Shown: piece by piece, positions 57,763 to 64,000 of the stretch | Position numbering within the stretch: the stretch's first letter is position 1 | How the letters are laid out: each line of letters starts with the position of its first letter | From: Epiperipatus broadwayi | Lineage: Eukaryota; Onychophora; Udeonychophora; Euonychophora; Peripatidae | Reading direction: 5' to 3' | Length of the DNA stretch: 64,000 bases | Assembly: GCA_028023455.1 (NCBI GenBank) | Contig: JAQFVV010006642.1 | Location: forward strand, 436,001 to 500,000 | Notes under the pieces: model-generated | Database searches by the model: none | The model's input: only the letters and a program-made list of their open reading frames with translations | What the model was told of the DNA's origin: nothing | Program-made: the position numbers and the translations under genes

Positions 57763-59534
57763 TAAGAAGCACATACATATACTCACGAAGATAGGCCGAA
57801 TGTCAGTAACGCAGTACGAATGAATGTCACTAATGATATTGAATAAATTTTACTGCTCTAATATAAATGACCCTTGTTTGAGTACTATAATTTAGACAAA
57901 TAATACACTATGCAGTTATATATATAGAGAGAGAAATTTCATTTATTAAAATATACTTGAAGATTTTATTTAGCAAAAGAAACATTAAGATTTACCCCTA
58001 TCCCTTTTCTGTTATTTTTAAACAAATCAATCCCATCTTCATTGATTTTCCAATAACTGGAATATATTAAATACTGTATTTGATATTTTAATCATAGACT
58101 ATTTTAAGAGTATAAAAAAAAATAACTAGCAGTTATATAGAAAACAAATAATCGGTCACCTTTTCAGAAATGAATAAATAATATTTTAAAATTTCAAAGT
58201 GTTAATGAGCCAAAGTTCTGGATTCTCCCCGGGTAGAAAATCCAGAGTTAAACAAATATATATTTTTTTATATTAAAGCATAAACAAAATGTTGACAAAA
58301 AAATCTGGCGAGTGTATTAATTAATAATGCGTTATGTTTTAAAAGGGAATGTTAATAACTTGCTTCATTAAGGTTTACTTAAAAATGACAAGATTTTTAT
58401 AAATTAAGCTCACCAGTTTGTTTGAGATTGGCAAATTAATAATAAAGGCATACATATAAAATCAAGTAATAAATAACTATAAATAAATGACCACACCAAG
58501 GTTAAAGAAAGTTAGAGCATATGAGAGAAAATTAGATTTATAAAAATCATTTAAGAGCAAATTACATTTTACATAAAGTTAAATCAGTTATGAAAGAAAT
58601 GTTGATGAGAATAGTTAGGCTAGATTGACTATTAGGTGGTGGCTTGGAAATTTACCTTTCAATTTTAAGACTCCATTTTAAAGTATGGCACGTGTATGGT
58701 GATTGAAATGCAAGTACTTCGGTGGCAGACAACTTCTATTAACCTTCTAAAGTTCTTTTTTAGACCTTTCTTCATTTCAGGGCAGCACGATATTACGGTA
58801 GCGGCAGATGATGACCCACAGGGCTGAGAAGGGTGGTGGATTTACTGCTACATCATTTTTAGTTTCACAGTGATGTTAACAGTCATTTTCACTAGAGTAG
58901 CTAATCTAATCTGATTCAAAATACAACCATTTTATACTTTTTCCTTATCGATTGTTTTTGAAGATGTAACAATAAGATAACGTCCAAAAATAAATTCAAA
59001 TCTATTTCCAGATTAGAAATAGATTTGAGAAAAATGTTTATAATTAAAAGAAAATCTTTAATCCTAATCCCCATTTTAAGTAAAAACTTTTAAAATACCT
59101 TACCCAGATTAAAACAATAGTGTTTCCAATCCTTTAATTATTTGTAGACAATGAACTGTAGCATCTTCCATATTAGATTTTACAAAATATACAGTTTAAA
59201 AGAAAAAATACTTTAAAAAGAAAAAGTTGTACAAATGACATGTAATGAAATATTTACAAAAAAAAAATCAATATTTTGTTAGTATTTTGCTCCTATATAT
59301 ATTAATATATTTGAGCCACACCTATGTATTTTAATAAAAAAAATTAATAATCATAAAATTAATAATAATAAAAATGTTAATTTAAAAGTTAAAATTTTAT
59401 AATGTAGGTGTGCATCTGAAATGTATACCTAAAATATACATACATGACAAAAGTAGCGGGATAGGAAATAGGGTTTAAATACAGATTAATAGGTGGAAAC
59501 ATGAAGCTCAATCTTAAGCTAAGATTGACTGCTT
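57763..59534. other. Non-coding stretch, no gene seen
   Basis: AT-rich. A small hairpin (TCTGGATT...AATCCAGA) lies at 58,221-58,247 and a slightly GC-richer patch at 58,640-58,850. Nothing classifiable. Confidence 0.5.
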
Positions 59535-59975
59535 CGATATATAATAAATCTATGTCTGTATTTCTTTAAGGTAATATACATAATCTTATAATTAAATATT
59601 AGTAAATAAGTAATCAAAAAATTTTGAAAAAACAAAAATGTAATTGTCACCTAGGAGCACTTTTGGCTTTTGACTATCTTCGTAGTCTTTATCAATTAAT
59701 TCTTTGAAAAGCCAACCTTCCTCAAATTCCATGATCTTAACATTTGTTGCTTGCCTATTGACTAAATCTTGCCTGTATTTATATACTAGCATAGCTTCCT
59801 TTATTTTCCTTTTATTGTTGTTTCTTTCAGTTAGTAATATTTTTACATGATTATAATTGAAATTAAAACCATATATACATGATTTATTTTGGTCGCTAAA
59901 AACGAAGCTGATATGCTATTATTGTCTTTGCAATTTTGTTTTGTATTTTGAACTCTTTCTAGTAACAACAAATGC
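59535..59975 (-). mobile_element. Penelope-like element remnant, 3' end
   Basis: The minus strand carries the end of a GIY-YIG nuclease frame and a 3' UTR ending in the block shared with the palindrome at 49.0 kb. Homology begins near 59,975, where the sequence changes abruptly at a short hairpin. It is 5'-truncated, like every other Penelope copy here. Confidence 0.75.
59592..59960 (-). pseudogene. Penelope-like GIY-YIG C-terminal remnant
   Basis: The 66-codon frame at 59,592-59,792 is open further upstream to about 59,905 and contains NKSCIYGFNFN, KRKIKEAM and NRQATNVK, aligned in order with NKTCNYGFKFN, KRKIKEAM and NKQSANIK of the copy at 28.7 kb. Before about 59,910 the match (ERVQNTKQNCKDNNS) continues in another frame, so a frameshift lies near there. 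The Cys-containing GIY-YIG core itself is missing. Different residues through most of the frame show a distinct, older subfamily. Confidence 0.78.
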
Positions 59976-59989
59976 TCCTTTGTTGTCCA

Positions 59990-60036
59990 CTAGAGGGAGC
60001 CAAGGACTCCAGTTGACTCTGTGTTTGGCTCCCTGA
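59990..60036. repeat. Hairpin at the Penelope 5' break
   Basis: AGGGAGCCAA (about 59,993) pairs with TTTGGCTCCCT (about 60,026) around a 20-bp loop. GC-rich compared with its surroundings. Confidence 0.6.
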
Positions 60037-60259
60037 TTTAGTTCCTTTTTTCTTAGTTTACGAAACTTAATTTTCTCTAAAACTATTTCTATTCAAAAGA
60101 GGAGTTTCTTAGCTCTCTTTTGATATACAAGTTATGTCAACACTTATCACAAGTAAGAAAATTATCAACTAAACACTGTGAAAATTACATAGCAGCCATT
60201 GAAATTTCAAAAGGTTTCTACAGTAATTTTACCTTAAAGTTGTTGGGCCATCTGATTTG

Positions 60260-61700
60260 AGGGAGCTTTTATTGTTCCAGTTTTAAAAATAAAAAAAAGA
60301 CACAATTGCAGTAATATGGTGTGTAATATCATTATTACTCACGACAAAAAAGGGTACTACAAGAACTATATTGAATAGATTAAATTCAATAATAGATGAA
60401 ATGTTGTCAGAGACTCAGGGGTTTTTAGAATGACAAGAATCACCAGAGATATGTTTTTTTTTAAAAAAAGGATTGGGAATAAAGAAGTGATTTATATATT
60501 GGATTTGGTCTAGATTTTTGATTCAGTTAATAAGGCAAATCTATGGTATTGTTTTAATTTAATTGGTTATTCATCAATATTTATTAGTATCATACAGGCT
60601 CTAAGTGATCTGAGGCATTTGAAATAAAAACTGATGTTAATACTTACTTCAACATTATTTCCCATTGTTATGACAGTAGTCTTTGGAATTATTTGTAGAC
60701 CACTTAATCCAACAGAGATCTAGATATAATACACGTTTGATGGTGTAAATTTTAACTTGATTAAAAATGAAAACAAGACTTTTTTGGATTCTGAATTTAC
60801 AATATGCTGACGATTCTGCTTTTTTTTTTTTTTTTTAGCATTTATGGAAAGTACTTAATATTTTGAAGTACAGTATATATAATAATTTTGGTTTATTTAT
60901 TAATGATCCCCACAAAAAGTCAAATTCTTTATCAGCCATTGATGTAAGAAAAATTTTCTACAACTTTTATTACATTGTTATCAACATGATAATATAAATC
61001 AGGTTAAATACTTTGCTATTTTATGGTAAAGAGATGGACTTAAATAATGACATCCAGCATAGGCTCCAATGCAAGTTAAAAGATAGAATATTTCATCACA
61101 GCAAAATAACTATTGCAAGTAAGTCAGCTGTACATAGAGCTGTTGCTTTACCTAATGTTTGTATGGACGTGAAACTTGGACACACTGTTATTACAGTGTA
61201 AAAACGTGAGAAGTTTAGTTTAAAATAGAATGATTAGATCATAAAATCAGTGAATATATTTTTCAACTTTCAGGATATGATATTATAGAATCCACTACTG
61301 CACAGACACATTTACATTAAATTAGACATGTAAAACGAGTGAACAATGTAGACATCTTAGTGTTTTATGGTGAATTTGAGTATGGTTTTCATGAGAAAGA
61401 TAGTCTTCCATCTACTTTATAAGAGTTATCTCAAAGACATTCTAAAGAAGTGCAAAGTCAATTGTTTCCTTTTAAAAAATAAAGCAGATAATATAATACA
61501 TTTAAAAGGTGCAATTGGACAAGGTGTTGAAATGTTTCAGAAAGAAATTTTTACTGTTGAAGAAAGTAAAAAACATCGTTTAAATTTACATGTAACCAGA
61601 AAAATAGATCAGCATATTCTGTATGTGGACATATTTCTATTTTTCAGAATGATAAATAGAATCCTTGCAAAACTCATTTCTAGAATATAATTTTTTAGTT
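60260..61700 (+). mobile_element. LINE 'D', heavily decayed
   Basis: Broken plus-strand frames keep the order of a LINE RT: RTILNRLNSIIDEMLSETQ (near 60,365-60,420) then GF-RMTRITRDM, DSVNKANLW (near 60,515-60,545), ISIIQAL, a decayed palm, LYGRETWTH (near 61,155-61,180) and SYLKDILKKCKVN (near 61,420-61,460). These match the general pattern of LINEs with LNRL...E..GFR, AFDSV, LYG.ETWT and RYKD..K....... blocks. At least several frameshifts; the FADD box is replaced by low-complexity T-rich sequence near 60,820. Confidence 0.7.
61367..61690 (+). pseudogene. LINE D C-terminal fragment
   Basis: The 107-codon frame covers the C-terminal tail after the RT: YKSYLKDILKKCKVN and EESKKHRLNLH fit the tail of LINE proteins with a YKD..K.....K block and an RR..R pattern. 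The first dozen residues read in a shifted frame. The ATG is not a real start. Confidence 0.55.
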
Positions 61701-61870
61701 TGTTTCTTTCTCATTTTGAATTAGAATGACAGTAATTGTTTACAAGACATTGTTGGGTTTTCATTTTTGCGTTTTTTAAAAACATAAATTTGTAGCAGCT
61801 GTTTAAAGAATATACTACTAATATTATTAGCACTTATTTGCTAAATGTAGATCAGTCTCTGATAGTCATA
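61701..61870. other. Non-coding, no feature
   Basis: AT-rich. Confidence 0.4.
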
Positions 61871-61877
61871 CAAATAG

Positions 61878-61956
61878 AAAATTTGCAAATTCGTTGAAGT
61901 TTTACGATAACTATTTGTGATCGTTATCGTAAAAATTCAACGAATTTGCAAATTTT
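61878..61956. repeat. Near-perfect hairpin, arms 34 bp
   Basis: AAAATTTGCAAATTCGTTGA at 61,878 pairs with TCAACGAATTTGCAAATTTT ending at 61,956, and TTTTACGATAAC with GTTATCGTAAAA, leaving an 11-bp loop. The 22-bp loop region (61,903-61,924) is repeated directly at 61,961-61,982. Confidence 0.9.
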
Positions 61957-62183
61957 ATATTACGATAACTATTTGTGATCGTGAAACTAAGAAGACTCTC
62001 ACATCAGCTCAAGGAGAAGTTCAAAGTATTGTAAAAAAAATTTTTAAAAGATTTCATTTCAATTATTCTAGGACCCAAGATTAAGTTACAATCTTGTAGC
62101 AGAGCGTTTTCTAGGTTTTAATTTGTTTATTAAGTTTCCAAAATTGATCAAGTGTTACGGAGAAGGTTTTATAACCTTCCAAG

Positions 62184-62387
62184 ATGGATGCTGACTGTCA
62201 AAGTCAGAATAAGCAAGCATTGAGTAGTATTAAACTTAATGACATATTGAGAAGCGATCAAGTAATTCCGGAAGTATTTAAACAATCTAAATCAATTAAA
62301 AATAGTTCAGAAAGATGTTTAGAGATGAAAGAACTAAAAGAAGTTCAGAAAAAAATGAAATTTGAGGGAAATAAAAAACTGTTTTAA
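62184..62387 (+). CDS. Unrecognised 67-codon ORF, Lys/Ser-rich
   Basis: Starts MDADCQSQNKQALSSIKL and continues with many Lys, Glu and Ser, ending TAA. No known domain. The composition differs from the surrounding non-coding DNA (more balanced codons). The sequence to 62,630 continues in coding-like style in another frame, so this may be the front of a broken larger ORF, possibly a retroelement ORF1. Function unknown. Confidence 0.35.
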   Translation: MDADCQSQNKQALSSIKLNDILRSDQVIPEVFKQSKSIKNSSERCLEMKELKEVQKKMKFEGNKKLF

Positions 62388-62476
62388 AGAAAAATTCAAA
62401 CGGTACTAAAAATACGGTAGATATTGGGCTAAAGATCAATGAAAACATTGAGATACAGCAAATTAAAGTTGATACA

Positions 62477-62752
62477 ATGAAACATAAGCTAAATATTAAT
62501 GATATTGCCACGTTTCATGGAAATCTGTCAGAAAATAAAGTTGTAGGCGGGTCCGTCACAAAACTACTAAAATCTAAAACGATAATTAAAAATCACGGGA
62601 ATTTTGTCACAAGAGAGGGCGCTGTGCCCCAAATTCAAGGAGAAATGGGATGGTCAATTTTTCATATGAGAGATGCAAAAAGTAAAATGAAAATGTTTGG
62701 TAGATTGCAGTTTATGGATAATAAAAGAATAGCTAAAATAGTATTTAATTAG
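62477..62752 (+). pseudogene. Chimeric frame: unknown N-part fused to LINE A
   Basis: The first 52 codons (MKHKLNINDIATFHGNL to REGAVPQ) match nothing I know; the next 39 (IQGEMGWSIFHMRDAK to IVFN) are the LINE A post-RT block, in frame. The junction is at about 62,632, where homology to 1.05 kb begins. Either a 5'-truncated LINE A landed in a coding-like sequence, or an internal deletion joined ORF1-type sequence of LINE A to its 3' part. The frame ends at TAG 62,750-62,752. Confidence 0.5.
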
Positions 62753-63485
62753 GTTATGAGTAAAGGGCAGGTAACAAGATGGGTGAGAAAGGTAATGCGG
62801 TATGCAAAAGATTTGGATAAAGAATTTATATCAGTATATTTGTACAAAAGATGGGATGATTGTGTTAAGAGGATTATTGAGTGTTATAGTAGTAAGAAAT
62901 GGGATAAAAGAATAAATTTATTAATAAAGACTAGGGAGTTGGAGAAATGGAGAAATAGTATGGAGAGTAAAAAGAGTTTAAATATATATAGAAATAAACA
63001 GAATATTAGGTGTGAGTTAATATATGATAATAGTAAGGAAAGTAGTTTATTGTTTAAGGCTCGAACGGGATCTTTAGCTACAAAAGAATATACATGTAAA
63101 TGGAAAAATATGGGTGATTTATTTTGTAAATTATGTAAGGAAGGAATTGAAAATATTAGGCATTTGTTAATTGAATGTAAATGCTTGAAAACAGAAAGGG
63201 TACATATAATGAAGTTGTGGAAAAATAAATATGAAAAGAGTGATTATACAGAAAGTGAATTATTGGTTTTTATGCTGGGTTTGGGAAAAGATAAGGGGAA
63301 TTTAGATATAAAGGTTATAGAGTTGACAAAAATTATGTTGTGGAAATGGGATAGAGCAGATTATGGGCAAATTTAGAGTGGGGAATGTAAAAGAAAGTGG
63401 CTAACAGGTTTATCTGGGCATAATTGCTGAGATATTTTTGACTTCGTTTAAGGTGAAGCCATAATACATCACATCACATCACATA
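62632..63485 (+). mobile_element. LINE A copy 2, 3' part
   Basis: It is nearly identical to 1,051-1,901 and ends in an ACATCACATCACATCACAT tail. It is the best-preserved 3' end of the family in this window. Confidence 0.92.
62756..63376 (+). CDS. LINE A C-terminal domain, 206 codons open
   Basis: The frame follows directly on the in-frame TAG at 62,750 and is homologous to the broken frames at 1,170-1,790. It covers the region after the RT thumb: basic segment WVRKVMRYAKDLDKEF, KKWDKRINLLIKTRELEKW, then the knuckle with C124, C127, H136 and C141 and a short acidic-basic tail ending WDRADYGQI. The zinc knuckle is taken to bind RNA or DNA. The ATG is internal to the original ORF: the codon replaced by TAG was most likely TGG. 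No RT is present upstream, so the protein alone would have no catalytic role. Confidence 0.82.
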   Translation: MSKGQVTRWVRKVMRYAKDLDKEFISVYLYKRWDDCVKRIIECYSSKKWDKRINLLIKTRELEKWRNSMESKKSLNIYRNKQNIRCELIYDNSKESSLLFKARTGSLATKEYTCKWKNMGDLFCKLCKEGIENIRHLLIECKCLKTERVHIMKLWKNKYEKSDYTESELLVFMLGLGKDKGNLDIKVIELTKIMLWKWDRADYGQI

Positions 63486-63621
63486 TAGAAGCAGAACTGG
63501 AACGAAACAAAGACGAATATCACCCAAGAGACTCTACATTGATCAATATAAGAATAAATATTGAAGGACAAACTAAAAACCTCAGGAAAAGTACACAAAG
63601 TAATTATCTAGACAAAACCAT

Positions 63622-64000
63622 ATGACAATTAAAAGCCAAAGCTTGGAAAAAAGTAGAGAAAAAGTTACAGAAGCCCAGAAGTATTCAGTTGAACCTGCTA
63701 GTAAGAGCAATAATGCAGAACTAACACTTCCAACGTTTACAGAAAAGTTAAAAAAGGATACTAAGACTTCCAAATGGCAAGGTTTCAAAACCCCATATGC
63801 TAATGGCTTTCAAATGGAGCAGGGGGTTATGGGTCTTGGGAAAACTAGTCATGCTGGCATCTCCCATGGGGTTATGGGTCTTGGGAAAACTAGTCATGCT
63901 GGCATCTCCCATGAGAATAAATTTGAGAATGGCTTAATATATCATAATGCTGAGTCAAGTACGAACAACTCTAATCATGATAGAAATAATTTAATTCCAG
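63622..64000 (+). CDS. Unrecognised ORF, open at the window edge
   Basis: The ATG at 63,622 follows an in-frame TAA at 63,601, and the frame stays open for 126 codons to the last base. The product starts MTIKSQSLEKSREKVTEAQ, is hydrophilic and rich in Ser, Lys, Asn and Glu, and includes an exact 15-residue tandem (GVMGLGKTSHAGISH twice) coded by a 45-bp DNA duplication. No domain recognised. It begins about 140 bp after the LINE A tail. The style (polar N-terminus, close to a LINE) fits a retroelement ORF1 or gag-like protein, but that is inference. Confidence 0.5.
   Translation, partial: MTIKSQSLEKSREKVTEAQKYSVEPASKSNNAELTLPTFTEKLKKDTKTSKWQGFKTPYANGFQMEQGVMGLGKTSHAGISHGVMGLGKTSHAGISHENKFENGLIYHNAESSTNNSNHDRNNLIP
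63823..63912 (+). repeat. 45-bp exact tandem duplication inside the ORF
   Basis: GTTATGGGTCTTGGGAAAAC starts at 63,826 and 63,871; the two 45-bp units are identical and keep the reading frame. Confidence 0.95.

Overview
The window is strongly AT-rich animal (metazoan) DNA, clearly eukaryotic. I see no cellular gene, no rRNA and no free-standing tRNA gene. Every coding stretch I can support belongs to a retroelement. Apparent animal hallmarks are APE-type and I/Jockey-like LINEs, RTE elements, Penelope-like elements with GIY-YIG endonuclease, tRNA-derived SINEs with target-site duplications, TIR and foldback elements, and TTAGGG-related repeats. The phylum cannot be fixed from sequence alone.

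Layout. 1-1.9 kb: decayed LINE 'A' (RT plus C-terminal zinc knuckle, CATCA-rich tail). 2.3-3.5 kb: foldback fragments and a SINE. 4.0-8.3 kb: two decayed copies of LINE 'B', each ending in a (TAA)n tail; the second tail is about 226 bp. 8.3-16.1 kb: AT-rich DNA with SINE pieces, two foldbacks (12.4 and 13.2 kb) and a very clean SINE insertion with an 18-bp duplication (16.0 kb). 16.7-25.3 kb: three RTE elements: two decayed on the minus strand, then one full-length plus-strand copy (22,059-25,346) bracketed by a perfect 18-bp duplication and carrying just one stop and one frameshift as major lesions. 25.4-31.8 kb: nested inverted repeats. Outer arms of about 1.5 kb each hold a conserved TATAAATAG box; inside lie a 964-bp foldback with a 13-bp duplication, a smaller palindrome, and two Penelope-like 3' ends joined as an inverted pair. 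33-38.6 kb: a shared unclassified repeat, three LINE A 3' ends stacked in one orientation, and a TIR element of about 1.1 kb containing a degenerate TTAGGG array. 41.3-43.2 kb: a 5'-truncated RTE copy with an uninterrupted 622-codon RT frame. 43.8-45.6 kb: two large palindromes. 48-54 kb: a tRNA-Glu-like SINE, a short Penelope 3'-end palindrome, a foldback and otherwise featureless AT-rich DNA. 56-61.7 kb: tRNA-like SINE traces, another Penelope remnant and a decayed LINE 'D'. 62-64 kb: an unrecognised ORF joined to a better-preserved LINE A 3' end, followed by an ORF open at the window edge.

How it fits together. LINEs and RTEs supply the reverse transcriptases; the SINEs, with A-tails and long duplications, are probably mobilised by one of them. 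The most unusual theme is the number of palindromic insertions. Two are made of Penelope-like 3' ends; the others lack an identified source, and some carry tRNA-like B-box motifs at their tips. Whether one mechanism makes them all is the main open question.
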